In this document: positions 28,755 through 37,559 of the stretch, piece by piece | Position numbering within the stretch: position 1 is the stretch's first letter | How the letters are laid out: each line of letters begins with the position of its first letter | DNA from: Gammaproteobacteria bacterium | GTDB taxonomy: Bacteria > Pseudomonadota > Gammaproteobacteria > Enterobacterales > Psychrobiaceae | Length of the DNA stretch: 64,000 bases | Direction of reading: 5' to 3' | NCBI GenBank assembly: GCA_013214945.1 | Contig: JABSRT010000005.1 | Coordinates: 1 to 64,000 of the forward strand | Position numbers and translations under genes: made by a program | The notes under the pieces: model-generated | What the model saw: only the letters and a program-made list of their open reading frames with translations | Told to the model about the DNA's origin: nothing | The model's database searches: none

Positions 28755-28762
28755 GGGTCTAA

Positions 28763-28777
28763 TGTTGCAGCGCAACA
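28763..28777. promoter_or_regulatory. PhaR-type operator, copy 4 (best copy)
   Basis: TGTTGCAGCGCAACA has perfect TGTTGC/GCAACA arms around AGC. It lies 9 bp after the -10 of phaP, where repressor binding would block transcription. Confidence 0.7.
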
Positions 28778-28815
28778 ATAATATTAACCACTTTCTAAAC
28801 CCTAAGGAAATTACA

Positions 28816-29157
28816 ATGACTGATTTTAACGCACAACTTCAAAAGATGTTTCAGCCTTCAACTCAACTACTAACAGCAAATGCTAAAGTACTTGAAACAG
28901 CACTGGCTCAACAAAGCAGTTTAGTAAGCCAGTTTATTGCTAGTTCTTTAGATTTTAACAAGCAATTGTTAGAGCAAAAAGACTTAGCAAATGTTCAGAG
29001 CTTATCTGAGAAATTTGGTAAAAGCGTAACTGAGCAGGTAACGTCTTCTAATAAAGAAATCGTTGCTGCTATTAGTGCTGCGAACGAACAGTCTTCAAAA
29101 ATTATCAAAGAATTAGTTGAAACTTCTCAGCAATCTTTTGCTCAAGCAGCAAAATAA
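28816..29157 (+). CDS. phaP: Phasin family protein
   Basis: Small amphipathic granule-coating protein. The ATG at 28816 has AAGGAAAT in front and starts MTDFNAQLQKMFQPSTQLLT; the reading frame is open further upstream, but that part contains the promoter and operator. The 113 residues are helical, with Phasin_2 features: Leu/Ala heptads, KVLETALAQQSSLVSQFIAS, LDFNKQLLEQKDLANVQSLS and EIVAAISAANEQSSKIIKEL, ending in FAQAAK. It lacks the basic tail of the phasin upstream of phaC, so the cell has two distinct phasins. Regulated by PhaR by inference. Confidence 0.88.
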   Translation: MTDFNAQLQKMFQPSTQLLTANAKVLETALAQQSSLVSQFIASSLDFNKQLLEQKDLANVQSLSEKFGKSVTEQVTSSNKEIVAAISAANEQSSKIIKELVETSQQSFAQAAK

Positions 29158-29201
29158 TTAGCTGATGCGTCTGATAGCAGTTAACAGAGGCATTCAATAC
29201 T

Positions 29202-29247
29202 AATAGGGCTAGATAGCGTAATAACTATTTAGCCCTATTCTTTTATT
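29202..29247 (+). terminator. Intrinsic terminator of phaP
   Basis: AATAGGGCTAGATAG and CTATTTAGCCCTATT pair over 15 bp with one mismatch; CTTTTATTTT follows. It lies 45 bp past the phaP stop. Confidence 0.85.
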
Positions 29248-29428
29248 TTCAGTATCATCACACTTAAGCCTTAGCTACGCGACAGATACCACTAACCTTG
29301 CAGTAACCAAACAACCATTCTAGTAACCCGTTTTCCCCTGAGCATAATCCGCCCCTAACAAAATTTACAAATAGAGCTTTACATCTAGTGTTTTCAGGTT
29401 TTTTTCGTTATATTTAACCCTTTAGTTA

Positions 29429-30082
29429 ATGGTGAATAATAACGTGTTTGAACTGTTAGATTTGAGCTTAGTGGTTAACTGGCTCAGCTTATTTGGCATT
29501 GCGGTTTTTGCGATATCTGGTGCTCTCGATGCCGCGAGAAAGAATATGGATATCCTAGGATTTATGCTAATCGGCACAGTTACCGGCCTTGGTGGTGGCA
29601 CCACTCGTGATGTGCTGCTAGGACAATTACCGATGTATTGGGTGCAAGATGCTACCTATGTCGGACTGTGTTTAATTGCATCAGCGATGACCTATTACAT
29701 TGTCCCTAAATTAGCTTCTCGGACCAAAACACTGATCTGGATGGATGCCATTGGGCTATCGCTTTTTTGTGTCACAGGGGCTCAAATAGCCGTTCAGCAA
29801 GGTGCTGCGCCACTAATTTGTGTCTGTCTTGGGGTTATTACCGCTACATTTGGCGGTATTTTCAGGGATATTATTTGCGGTTATGACTTGGTACTAAGTC
29901 AGCGCGAACTCTATGTCACCAATGCCGTAGTGGGTGCGACGGTTTATTTGGGCTTACATTGGCTTAATGTTAGCGAGAATGTCGCGGTGATCGGCGGAGT
30001 ATTAGCGGCTTTCAGCCTGCGCAGCGCCGCGATAATATGGGGCTGGTCAATGCCAGGTTACAACTCTCCCGACAACAAATAA
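29429..30082 (+). CDS. TRIC-family cation channel-like membrane protein (UPF0126)
   Basis: Inner-membrane protein of 217 residues with about seven hydrophobic helices. It carries the duplicated signature of the bacterial TRIC/UPF0126 (YicG/YadS) family: AISGALDAARKNMDILGFML then GTVTGLGGGTTRDVLLGQLP in the first repeat, and GVITATFGGIFRDIICG in the second. Bacterial relatives form homotrimeric monovalent-cation channels; the physiological role in bacteria is not settled. It is a single-gene unit on the plus strand and converges with the DUF501 gene. An ATG preceded by TTTAGTTA has no strong ribosome site. Confidence 0.9.
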   Translation: MVNNNVFELLDLSLVVNWLSLFGIAVFAISGALDAARKNMDILGFMLIGTVTGLGGGTTRDVLLGQLPMYWVQDATYVGLCLIASAMTYYIVPKLASRTKTLIWMDAIGLSLFCVTGAQIAVQQGAAPLICVCLGVITATFGGIFRDIICGYDLVLSQRELYVTNAVVGATVYLGLHWLNVSENVAVIGGVLAAFSLRSAAIIWGWSMPGYNSPDNK

Positions 30083-30121
30083 ATATTGAATGCGGTGCTG
30101 ATGTCTGGCACCGCAGAGCCG

Positions 30122-30640
30122 TTAAATTTCGATTTTAAGCGTGTTTAGCTCGAATTCTTGATCCATCAATTGGCCAATCACGTTATCACCACATAAATGA
30201 TGGGCATACTGCATGTGTAAGCAACGTACTTTGTCCCATTGCGAAATACCACCAATACCATACTGATCAAATAACTTAATAAAACCAAGCGCCTCAAGAC
30301 GTTGACGGTCACTTGGTTCCATGGCTTGCCAGCGATCAGCAACGTATTGTTGATGATTACGATAAAAAGCCTGTCGCAGCTCTTCGTCTTGCATGATCCG
30401 CTCTTCAATCATTTTGGTCCAGCCTGACGTTTCAATTTCTGCGATCGCTTTGTGTAAATCTTTAGAACATAGCCAAAACATGGTTGGGAATGGTTTGTCA
30501 TTCACTAACGAACGGGTTTGCAATACAGTCGGAATGCCTGCAGGTGTTTGAGCCGCAATTTTGACAATGCCACGAGGCTCGCGCCCAAGTTGACGACGGA
30601 TGATTTCAAGTTGCTGCTCGGTGAGTTGACAATTAGCCAT
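30122..30640 (-). CDS. DUF501-family protein
   Basis: A 172-residue cytoplasmic protein. The segment LEIIRRQLGREPRGIVKIAA, PTVLQTRSLVNDKPFPTMFW, LCSKDLHKAIAEIETSGW, and GIGGISQWDKVRCLHMQYAH is typical of DUF501, a conserved family of unknown function. His/Cys residues in the last block (RCLHMQYAHHLCGD) could bind a metal; this is a guess. It is read convergently with the TRIC gene and divergently from the DUF3087 gene. Confidence 0.85.
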   Translation of the reverse strand: MANCQLTEQQLEIIRRQLGREPRGIVKIAAQTPAGIPTVLQTRSLVNDKPFPTMFWLCSKDLHKAIAEIETSGWTKMIEERIMQDEELRQAFYRNHQQYVADRWQAMEPSDRQRLEALGFIKLFDQYGIGGISQWDKVRCLHMQYAHHLCGDNVIGQLMDQEFELNTLKIEI

Positions 30641-30767
30641 AATCGGATCACTTCATAATAAAAAGCGGCGAGTATACGCCACTCGACCGAATAAATTAAC
30701 CTGTTTTATCCTAAAATTTGGCTTAAATGTGATAAAGTGCGCCGTCCATCATTTGATAATAGCGCTC

Positions 30768-31274
30768 ATGAAACTTCGTACTATAAATAAAACTCGTTAC
30801 CGTAAAAACTTAAACTTATTGCTAGTCGCCGTCGTTGGCGCTTTTATGCTGATCGCGTTACTAATATCGACCTTGTTAATTGCGTTAATAGGCAGCCAAT
30901 TTGACGATAATTTTAGTTTAAACGTCGCTGGCGTAATTATCGGTGGTTTGACTATTTTGGCACTACTAAATCACTTTAAACACCACCCACTAATGACCGA
31001 AATATATTATGTGTGGTTGTTAAAGCAGCAGCTTAATTATATTAATCGTAAAATAACCAAAATAGAACAGCAAGTGCAGCAACACAATCCAGACGCCATG
31101 GTATCGCTCAATTTCTACTATCAGGGATCAATGCAATTGTGGCAGCTCGATGACAATACCATCACCATCGATTCACTCAAGCGTAAAATAGCCCAATTGG
31201 ACCAAGTATTAACTGACTGTAATGTTAGCGTCAGCACCGATGACTACCAGCAAAGCATGTTAGCGCAATTTTGA
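30768..31274 (+). CDS. DUF3087-like membrane protein
   Basis: 168 residues from an ATG at 30768 (MKLRTINKTRYRKNLNLLL). Two transmembrane helices lie at about 16-42 and 52-72, then a cytoplasmic part with coiled-coil tendency (LLKQQLNYINRKITKIEQQV). It resembles DUF3087 proteins of Shewanella and relatives, whose function is unknown. The upstream in-frame codons from 30729 lack a ribosome site. Confidence 0.75.
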   Translation: MKLRTINKTRYRKNLNLLLVAVVGAFMLIALLISTLLIALIGSQFDDNFSLNVAGVIIGGLTILALLNHFKHHPLMTEIYYVWLLKQQLNYINRKITKIEQQVQQHNPDAMVSLNFYYQGSMQLWQLDDNTITIDSLKRKIAQLDQVLTDCNVSVSTDDYQQSMLAQF

Positions 31275-31291
31275 TTGCGCCAAGTGCGCTT

Positions 31292-31453
31292 ATACCAACC
31301 TAGCAAAGTACCTGATCATTTTTAATGGTCTAAATAGATGATGACTGCGTTATTTCTTTTCTATGGAGAATAACTACATACGTAAAGAAATGCCTTGTCC
31401 TAATCAATTTATACTCATAAAAAAGTAGACCACTTACTTACCTAGATTGGTAT
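31292..31453. repeat. MITE-like element, 162 bp
   Basis: The ends ATACCAACCTAG (31292-31303) and CTAGATTGGTAT (31442-31453) are inverted repeats with one mismatch. No ORF inside; the interior is AT-rich and contains the partly inverted words TTATTTCTTTTC and GTAAAGAAAT. The outer ATACCAA is the same as at the start of the element at 26246, which suggests two members of a related class. Confidence 0.6.
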
Positions 31454-31525
31454 TAATTTAGGTTTACTTAACAACTGCCTATGATAGGTTATAGCTTCAC
31501 TAATAATAAGTCATAGGGAAAACTG

Positions 31526-31921
31526 ATGAATTTCGAAAAGCTATTAAGCAACTTTGATATGGGCGTTTGTGTCGATCAGCAGCAACGTGAAGCCTTAGTT
31601 GATTTGGTTATTCTGTTTGTTGAAATTGACGGCATCGTTGACCAACGAGAAATGCAATATACTCAAAACTGGCTTGAGTCATTAATATGGACTTCGACTC
31701 AGTCACCAGCAGATTACCTTAAAGAGATTAGCGTAAAATGCCAAACCGCGATAGCGAACAACCAAGTTGAAGACTTTATTCGCCATCGTGCCAGTCATAT
31801 CATTGATCCAAAAGCGCAACACGAAGCCGTGAAACTGGCCGAGGGTGTGGCACTGGCTGATGAAGAGTTAGCTGATGTTGAAGAGCAAGCGCTGACCTTT
31901 TTAAAAAGCTGTTTTTATTAA
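31526..31921 (+). CDS. TerB-like small helical protein
   Basis: 131 residues, acidic and all-helical. The pattern ALVDLVILFVEIDGIVDQRE followed by MQYTQNWLESL and later KLAEGVALADEELADVEEQA is like the TerB fold (tellurite-resistance/co-chaperone-like), where the acidic 'E/D-x-D-G' loops bind metal. No ter genes are adjacent. The ATG has AGGGAAAAC upstream. Function not known. Confidence 0.65.
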   Translation: MNFEKLLSNFDMGVCVDQQQREALVDLVILFVEIDGIVDQREMQYTQNWLESLIWTSTQSPADYLKEISVKCQTAIANNQVEDFIRHRASHIIDPKAQHEAVKLAEGVALADEELADVEEQALTFLKSCFY

Positions 31922-32123
31922 AATCAATGTGAGGGGCGACATTTCGCCCTGAACGCTGCAATTTTGATCGCAAACAAGCATAGCGCTTTGATCTGTTAGC
32001 TATTCCAGAAAGTTTCAACCATTTCCCGTCAAACTGACTTTGCCACTAATCGGCTGTATGTTCTAGGCTAAAAAAGGAGTAATATTAACGTAATATTCGA
32101 CATTTAATAATTAGGTAAATACT

Positions 32124-32747
32124 TTGCAAGCACTGTCGTCGTTACAACAACAGCAACTCAATAGCTGGCTTCTTGAAAAATCACCAAACGGCACGTTAAG
32201 TTTAACCGCTGTTAAAGGGTATCTCTTTGCCGTTATCGCATCCCCTGATCCAATCGAAGTCAGTCAGTGGTTAAGCACGATATTTAATCACAATACCGAC
32301 ACCCTTCCGGATGAAATAACCCTAAGTTTAGCGACTTTATACAACGAAATTAGCGATCAAATGTTTGATAGCGGTATTTCCTTGCCCGACCATATTGAAT
32401 ATTCAGACTTGGCCCAAGCCAACTTTTTAGCCGGTCATCCATTGCATGAATGGAGTTTAGGGTTTGCTTGTGGGCTTAACTTTTATTCGCAAAAACTATT
32501 AGAATCGGCTGAGCTTTCGTCAGAATTATTAGAAAGTTTTTCGCTCGCGATTATGGCGCTAACCTTCTTTGCTGATCATGAAAATGCCGACGCTGTGGTC
32601 TCGAGTCAACAGCAGAGCACGATCGACGAGTTTGCGCCGCTCATGTATCAGCTAATCAACGATTTGGTGCCAGAATATGCCCAACTGGTTGAGCAAGTAG
32701 CATTAAGCTCGGGTCTGTATGACGAAGCGGAAGACGATTGGAACTAG
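32124..32747 (+). CDS. YecA/UPF0149-family protein
   Basis: 207 residues, acidic. TLSLTAVKGYLFAVIASPDP at the N-terminus, ANFLAGHPLHEWSLGFACGL in the middle and the overall length fit the UPF0149/YecA family. The C-terminal SEC-C zinc motif that some YecA proteins carry is absent. The start is TTG with AATTAGG upstream; no ATG is available before the conserved part. Function unknown. Confidence 0.8.
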   Translation: MQALSSLQQQQLNSWLLEKSPNGTLSLTAVKGYLFAVIASPDPIEVSQWLSTIFNHNTDTLPDEITLSLATLYNEISDQMFDSGISLPDHIEYSDLAQANFLAGHPLHEWSLGFACGLNFYSQKLLESAELSSELLESFSLAIMALTFFADHENADAVVSSQQQSTIDEFAPLMYQLINDLVPEYAQLVEQVALSSGLYDEAEDDWN

Positions 32748-32815
32748 TCTTACTCTTAACCAAGGTAACTCGGCTCGGCTAAAATAAGATGAAATGAAAT
32801 AGTATCATTTTATGA

Positions 32816-32853
32816 CGCAGCGAACATGCATTGAAATTGGCATGTTCGCTGCG
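32816..32853. other. 14-bp perfect hairpin between convergent genes
   Basis: CGCAGCGAACATGC and its exact inverse are separated by ATTGAAATTG. It lies between the ends of the YecA-like gene and the gene at 32893. No T-run follows in either direction, so it may be a Rho-dependent or stabilising structure. Confidence 0.65.
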
Positions 32854-32892
32854 CATTGGCAAGTTACTCTCGTATTATTCGCTAGCTACACG

Positions 32893-33357
32893 TTACGGCG
32901 GATTAGCAACCACAATATCCTGGTAGCCATAGTGCGGCATGCCGTCTTGCAGCCACGACACCGCCAAGCGCCATGTCATCATGTGCGAGCCACATCGTGC
33001 GACAATGGTTTTTGCCAGATAACTATTACCGGCCTCTTGCTTACTGAAGATAACCGGTATTTTCCCCATATACATCGATACACCAGCTAACTGGGCGGTA
33101 ATCTCTGTGACGGGTTGCTTAAATTCAAGCGAGATATCTAATAAACGCTCAGCGTAAAGCTCGTCGGGTAAAACCAGCGTGACTTTATCGCCATATAACG
33201 ACAATGGACAACCAGGGAACACATCACATGAACTGGCGATGATTGCAGTTTCGGCTTCTTGCTCGGTTGCAGTCGGCGTGTGAGAGTGGGTATGTGCCGC
33301 CACCGAACTCGCCATTAAAAACCAACCAGTAAAAATTAGGGGGAGTATTTTTTTCAT
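32893..33357 (-). CDS. Secreted His/Met/Cys-containing protein next to the cbb3 genes
   Basis: 154 residues with an N-terminal signal peptide (MKKILPLIFTGWFLMASSVA, cleavage after AAA/AH likely), so periplasmic. The mature protein starts HTHSHTPTATEQ, then has SSCDVFPGCPLSLYGDKVTL, VSMYMGKIPVIFSK and ARCGSHMMTWRLAVSW. Paired Cys, His and Met residues would suit copper or another soft metal. I cannot name the family. It is transcribed divergently from ccoN with the FNR box in the shared 308-bp gap, so it may be co-regulated with the cbb3 oxidase and help in its copper supply; this is inference. Confidence 0.65.
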   Translation of the reverse strand: MKKILPLIFTGWFLMASSVAAHTHSHTPTATEQEAETAIIASSCDVFPGCPLSLYGDKVTLVLPDELYAERLLDISLEFKQPVTEITAQLAGVSMYMGKIPVIFSKQEAGNSYLAKTIVARCGSHMMTWRLAVSWLQDGMPHYGYQDIVVANPP

Positions 33358-33492
33358 CGCAACGATTTTTTATTTAAGTTAGCCCATTGTAGCCTAGTTT
33401 TAATTTTATTCTTATTAAATGGTTTATTAATTGGTCATTACACAATGTTTTTTTTAATTATTTAACAAAATGACATTTATCAAATTTCAACT

Positions 33493-33506
33493 TTGATCCA
33501 AATCAA
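33493..33506. promoter_or_regulatory. FNR box of ccoN
   Basis: TTGATCCAAATCAA matches the FNR consensus TTGAT-N4-ATCAA in all ten positions. A -10 like TATGAT lies at 33530-33535; the box centre is then about 41.5 bp from the start point, the class II activator position. FNR itself is encoded 7.5 kb downstream. Confidence 0.88.
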
Positions 33507-33665
33507 GCTACAATAGCGCCCTATTATCGTATGATAATGGCGCTATGATTCTTAGCTTCAAAAAAATGAATCAGGCACTGGGTCTGTTCAGTAATACTGA
33601 ACAGGTATTTACTAGCCATTTATGGCTAGGTTTAACAAGCAAATGTAAGCAATGGAAGCCTGAAG

Positions 33666-35087
33666 ATGACTCACACAAGTCCATCAAGTGCTGATTATAA
33701 CTACACTGTTGTTCGCCAATTCGCAATTGCCACGGTACTTTTGGGCATATTTGGCATGGCAGTCGGTGTATTAATAGCATCACAGTTATACTGGCCACAA
33801 TTAAATTTCGATACACCCTGGCTAACCTTTAGCCGTTTACGACCGCTTCATACTAACGCCGTTATTTTCGGTTTTGGTACAAGCGCCCTTTTTGCAACGT
33901 CTTATTATGTTGTCCAACGTACCTGTCAAACTAGGTTATTTAGCGACAAGCTCGCTAGCTTCACCTTTTATGGTTGGATGGCTGTTATTGTCTGTGCCGT
34001 AATCTCTTTGCCACTGGGTTATACCTCGTCAAAAGAATACGCTGAATTAGAATGGCCAATTGATATTCTAATCACCATTGTGTGGGTTAGTTATGCGATA
34101 AACTTCTTCGGGACATTAATGATCCGTAAAACCTCACATATCTATGTGGCTAACTGGTTTTATGGTGCGTTCATTTTAGTGGTTGCTGTTTTACACATCG
34201 TTAACAGTGCTGCGATTCCTGTTGATTGGATGAAATCTTATTCTGCATACGGCGGCGCGACAGATGCTATCGTTCAGTGGTGGTATGGTCACAATGCCGT
34301 AGGTTTCCTACTGACAGCTGGCTTCCTAGGTATGATGTATTACTTCGTTCCTAAACAAGCTGAACGTCCTGTTTACTCTTACCGTTTGTCGATTGTTCAC
34401 TTTTGGGCATTGATTGCATTGTACATTTGGGCCGGTTCTCACCACCTTCATTACACTGCATTACCAGACTGGACTCAAACAGTCGGCATGGTTATGTCGA
34501 TTATCCTGTTTGCGCCTTCTTGGGGTGGCATGATTAACGGGATAATGACCTTATCTGGTGCTTGGCATAAATTAAGAACAGATCCTATCTTACGTTTCTT
34601 GATCGTTTCACTATCGTTCTACGGTATGTCAACGTTCGAAGGCCCGATGATGGCTATTAAAACCGTCAACGCCTTATCACACTACACTGACTGGACTATC
34701 GGTCACGTACACTCTGGTGCACTTGGTTGGGTAGCGATGGTTTCTGTTGGTGCGTTATATCACATGATCCCGCGTCTATGGGGCAAAACCGATATGTACA
34801 GCACTAAGCTGATTAACACCCATTTCTGGTTGGCAACAATTGGTACGGTATTATACATAGTTGCAATGTGGATCTCTGGTGTAATGCAAGGGTTGATGTG
34901 GAGTGCGGTTAACGCCGACGGTACCCTTACTTATAGCTTCGTTGAAAGTTTACAGGCGTCAAAACCTTTCTACTTAATGCGTGCCATTGGTGGTGCATTC
35001 TTCTTAGCAGGTATGTTTATCATGGCCTATAACGTCTTTAAAACAGTGACTGCATCTGATGCAAGAACTGATTTTAACCAAGCGTAG
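33666..35087 (+). CDS. ccoN: Cytochrome cbb3 oxidase subunit I
   Basis: Catalytic heme-copper subunit of the high-affinity oxygen reductase in the inner membrane. 473 residues with about 12 transmembrane helices. Conserved His ligands: [20 protein letters not shown] (low-spin heme), [20 protein letters not shown] (Cu-B, with the Tyr in the following helix [12 protein letters not shown] region), [15 protein letters not shown] (Cu-B His pair) and [15 protein letters not shown] (high-spin and low-spin heme). First gene of ccoNOQP, under an FNR box. Followed 12 bp later by ccoO. Confidence 0.97.
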   Translation: MTHTSPSSADYNYTVVRQFAIATVLLGIFGMAVGVLIASQLYWPQLNFDTPWLTFSRLRPLHTNAVIFGFGTSALFATSYYVVQRTCQTRLFSDKLASFTFYGWMAVIVCAVISLPLGYTSSKEYAELEWPIDILITIVWVSYAINFFGTLMIRKTSHIYVANWFYGAFILVVAVLHIVNSAAIPVDWMKSYSAYGGATDAIVQWWYGHNAVGFLLTAGFLGMMYYFVPKQAERPVYSYRLSIVHFWALIALYIWAGSHHLHYTALPDWTQTVGMVMSIILFAPSWGGMINGIMTLSGAWHKLRTDPILRFLIVSLSFYGMSTFEGPMMAIKTVNALSHYTDWTIGHVHSGALGWVAMVSVGALYHMIPRLWGKTDMYSTKLINTHFWLATIGTVLYIVAMWISGVMQGLMWSAVNADGTLTYSFVESLQASKPFYLMRAIGGAFFLAGMFIMAYNVFKTVTASDARTDFNQA

Positions 35088-35099
35088 GAGAGTTAAGCA

Positions 35100-35714
35100 A
35101 TGTTTAAAAAATTCAATCACGAACTTGTTGAAAAAAATGCTGGTCTTCTGGGTCTATTAGCTATTGTTGCCATTAGTTTTGGTACGTTAGTTGAAATCAC
35201 ACCACAGCTATTTTTGTCAGAAACCAATACGCCGATGAAAAATATGAAGCCCTATACTGCCCTGCAGTTTGAAGGCCGTGATATTTACATTCGCGAAGGT
35301 TGTGTGCAATGTCACTCACAAATGATCCGTCCGTTCCGTCACGAAACTGAACGTTATGGTCATTACTCATTAGCGGGTGAGTCGGTATGGGATCACCCAT
35401 TCTTATGGGGTTCTAAGCGTACTGGTCCTGATTTGGCTCGTGTTGGTGGTCGTTATAGCGACGCATGGCACGTAGCGCATCTTAATGATCCGCGCGCTGT
35501 AGTGCCAGAGTCGAATATGCCGGGCTTCCCTTGGTTAGAAACAACCGTATTAGACGGTGAACTAACCGAGAAAAAGCTAACGATATTCCGTGACTATTTC
35601 GACGTTCCATACACCGATGCTGATCTTGCAGGTGCTAAAGATGCTGTTAAAGGCAAAACTGAGCTTCAAGCGCTTATTGCGTACCTTCAGTCACTTGGCA
35701 CCCACTTAAAATAG
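35100..35714 (+). CDS. ccoO: Cytochrome cbb3 oxidase subunit II (monoheme c)
   Basis: Membrane-anchored cytochrome c subunit passing electrons to CcoN. 204 residues: one N-terminal membrane helix (about 17-38, [19 protein letters not shown]), heme-binding [20 protein letters not shown] with CxxCH near residue 66, and the Met-ligand region [47 protein letters not shown] is a classic CcoO block. RBS GGAGAG precedes the ATG. Confidence 0.97.
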   Translation: MFKKFNHELVEKNAGLLGLLAIVAISFGTLVEITPQLFLSETNTPMKNMKPYTALQFEGRDIYIREGCVQCHSQMIRPFRHETERYGHYSLAGESVWDHPFLWGSKRTGPDLARVGGRYSDAWHVAHLNDPRAVVPESNMPGFPWLETTVLDGELTEKKLTIFRDYFDVPYTDADLAGAKDAVKGKTELQALIAYLQSLGTHLK

Positions 35715-35722
35715 GATTTGCT

Positions 35723-35902
35723 ATGGATTACGCTACATTTCGAGGCTTAGTTACAGTGGGAATGCTGGTTTTGTTTATCGGTATTTATAGCTGGGCTTAT
35801 AGCTCTCGCCGTAAGAAAGCGTTTGATGAAGCAGCAAACTACGTGTTTGCTGACGAGCAAGTTGACAACATAGCTAAAAAATCAGGAGAAGAGTCCAAAT
35901 GA
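35723..35902 (+). CDS. ccoQ: Cytochrome cbb3 oxidase subunit CcoQ (IV)
   Basis: A 59-residue membrane protein: MDYATFRGLVTVGMLVLFIG begins a single helix (about 8-27) followed by the basic SSRRKKAFDEAANYVFADEQ. This is the standard CcoQ pattern. It lies 8 bases after ccoO, and its stop codon overlaps the ccoP start (ATGA). It likely stabilises the oxidase complex. Confidence 0.93.
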   Translation: MDYATFRGLVTVGMLVLFIGIYSWAYSSRRKKAFDEAANYVFADEQVDNIAKKSGEESK

Positions 35903-36849
35903 GTAACTTCTGGAGTGCATGGATTATCGGTGGCGCCCTAATCGTTATCTTTGGCTGTGCGTATATCTTACGCATGGTTATCGTTGATACGATGGGTGAG
36001 GAAGGCAAAGAAATGCCTCATACCTTCGATGGCATTATCGAAATGAACAACCCACTTCCAAAGTGGTGGACATACATGTTTGCAATCTCAATTGTATGGG
36101 GCTTGGGTTACCTAGCACTATACGGTGTTGCAAATTATGAAGGTCCTTGGCAATGGAAAAGCGCGAATAAAGAAATTTATTCACTTGCTGATTCTAGAGC
36201 CGCTGTCATCGCCTCAAAAGAAAAAGGCGCATATGTTCAATATGACATGGAAATAACCATGGCTAAAGAACGTTATGACCCAATCTTTGCAGCCTATGCT
36301 GCTAAGCCTATCGACGAGCTAGCGAAAGATCCTGAAGCAATTAAAGTAGGTCAACGCCTATTTATTCAAAATTGTTCTCAGTGTCACGGCAGTGATGCCC
36401 GTGGTCAGCGTGGTTTCCCTAACCTAACTGATAACGATTGGTTGCACGGCGGCAGTGTTGACAAGATCAAAGAAACTATCATGCATGGGCGTAACAGCAC
36501 AGCGATGGCATCTTGGTCTGCGGCACTTGGCGGCGAACAAGGCGTTAAAGAAGTTGTTGCTTATGTTCGTAGTTTAGGTGGTCGTAAAGTTAACGCCAAA
36601 GACGCGACGGCAGGTAAAGCTAAGTTTGGTATTTGTGCCGGTTGTCACGGTGTTGATGGTACTGGTTCTTACGCCATGGGCGCACCTAACTTAACCGATA
36701 ACATCTGGTTATATGGTGGCTCTGAGCGCGCAATTACTGATTCGGTTACTAATGGTCGAATTGGCATGATGCCAGCTTGGAAAGATATTCTTGGTCATGA
36801 TAAAGTTCACGTAATCTCTGCTTACGTTTATAGCTTATCAAATAAATAA
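35899..36849 (+). CDS. ccoP: Cytochrome cbb3 oxidase subunit III (diheme c)
   Basis: Electron-entry subunit with two c-type hemes. 316 residues: two N-terminal hydrophobic segments (about 8-27 and 55-77, PKWWTYMFAISIVWGLGYLA), then two cytochrome c domains with CSQCHG (about 164-169) and CAGCHG (about 249-254). Both hemes have downstream Met ligands (HGRNSTAMASWSAAL and NGRIGMMPAWKDIL). Ends the ccoNOQP operon, with a terminator right after. Confidence 0.96.
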   Translation: MSNFWSAWIIGGALIVIFGCAYILRMVIVDTMGEEGKEMPHTFDGIIEMNNPLPKWWTYMFAISIVWGLGYLALYGVANYEGPWQWKSANKEIYSLADSRAAVIASKEKGAYVQYDMEITMAKERYDPIFAAYAAKPIDELAKDPEAIKVGQRLFIQNCSQCHGSDARGQRGFPNLTDNDWLHGGSVDKIKETIMHGRNSTAMASWSAALGGEQGVKEVVAYVRSLGGRKVNAKDATAGKAKFGICAGCHGVDGTGSYAMGAPNLTDNIWLYGGSERAITDSVTNGRIGMMPAWKDILGHDKVHVISAYVYSLSNK

Positions 36850-36866
36850 CCAACGTAAATCTTACA

Positions 36867-36896
36867 AAAAGGCTCCGCTGATGCGGAGCCTTTTAT
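36867..36896 (+). terminator. Intrinsic terminator of ccoNOQP
   Basis: AAAAGGCTCCGC, loop TGAT and GCGGAGCCTTTT form a 12-bp stem; T-run follows. It lies 20 bp past ccoP. Confidence 0.9.
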
Positions 36897-37061
36897 ATTG
36901 GCGCAACAAAATAGCTAAATCATCACTGGCAACCATCAATAGTCATCACCTATTGGTCGCCTTATCTCAAACTGTTAGTCACAAAAGTTTATTGTAGTTA
37001 AGCTTGCTGCTTATACCTTGCTTGTTGATTTAACTGGAATAAATTTATTTTTGGAGTTGTT

Positions 37062-37559
37062 GTGGAAAAAACTATTGAACCTTGGTACAAACAATTTTGG
37101 CCTTGGGTACTCATTTTCTTGCCGCTGTCTGCTGTTACCGCCAGTGTCACCACCTTATTTATTGCAATCGACAATAAGCCCGACATGGTGGTTGAAGATT
37201 ATTATAAAAAAGGCAAAGCGATTAATGTCGATTTAACCCGACTTGATAACGCGTTTCGCTTGGCATTAAAGTTCAGACTAACCGTTAATGCTGACACCTT
37301 GGTATTAGAACAAACCTTTGGCGAGCCACAGCAAAGCGCGCTGCGTTTGCACTTTATTCATCGTACTCAAAAAGCCAAAGATTTTGACATGTTAATTACC
37401 GCCGATGCCAACAGTGTCTACCGAGCTGATATTCCGAGTGAAGTTAACGGCAAATGGACCATTCAGCTTGAATCATTTGATGGTGAGTGGCGCATTCAAA
37501 CCGTTGATATGTTCCCGTCTAAGTTTGCTACCCTGCTCGACTCTTTCGATCGTAATTAA
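37062..37559 (+). CDS. ccoH: FixH/CcoH-family cbb3 assembly protein
   Basis: Membrane protein that aids assembly of the cbb3 oxidase. 165 residues from a GTG with TTGGAG 6 bases upstream. One N-terminal helix (about 12-36, FWPWVLIFLPLSAVTASVTT) then the FixH signature NKPDMVVEDYYKKGKAINVD and a periplasmic beta-rich domain ending WTIQLESFDGEWRIQTVDMF. The stop overlaps the ccoI start (TAATG), so translation is probably coupled. Confidence 0.92.
   Translation: MEKTIEPWYKQFWPWVLIFLPLSAVTASVTTLFIAIDNKPDMVVEDYYKKGKAINVDLTRLDNAFRLALKFRLTVNADTLVLEQTFGEPQQSALRLHFIHRTQKAKDFDMLITADANSVYRADIPSEVNGKWTIQLESFDGEWRIQTVDMFPSKFATLLDSFDRN

Noticed and set aside
31922-32123. 6S RNA or other small RNA near a YecA/YgfB-type gene
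   Set aside because: The neighbour is not clearly ygfB and no long bulged hairpin of the 6S type was found; GGGCGA-CATT-TCGCCC is too short.
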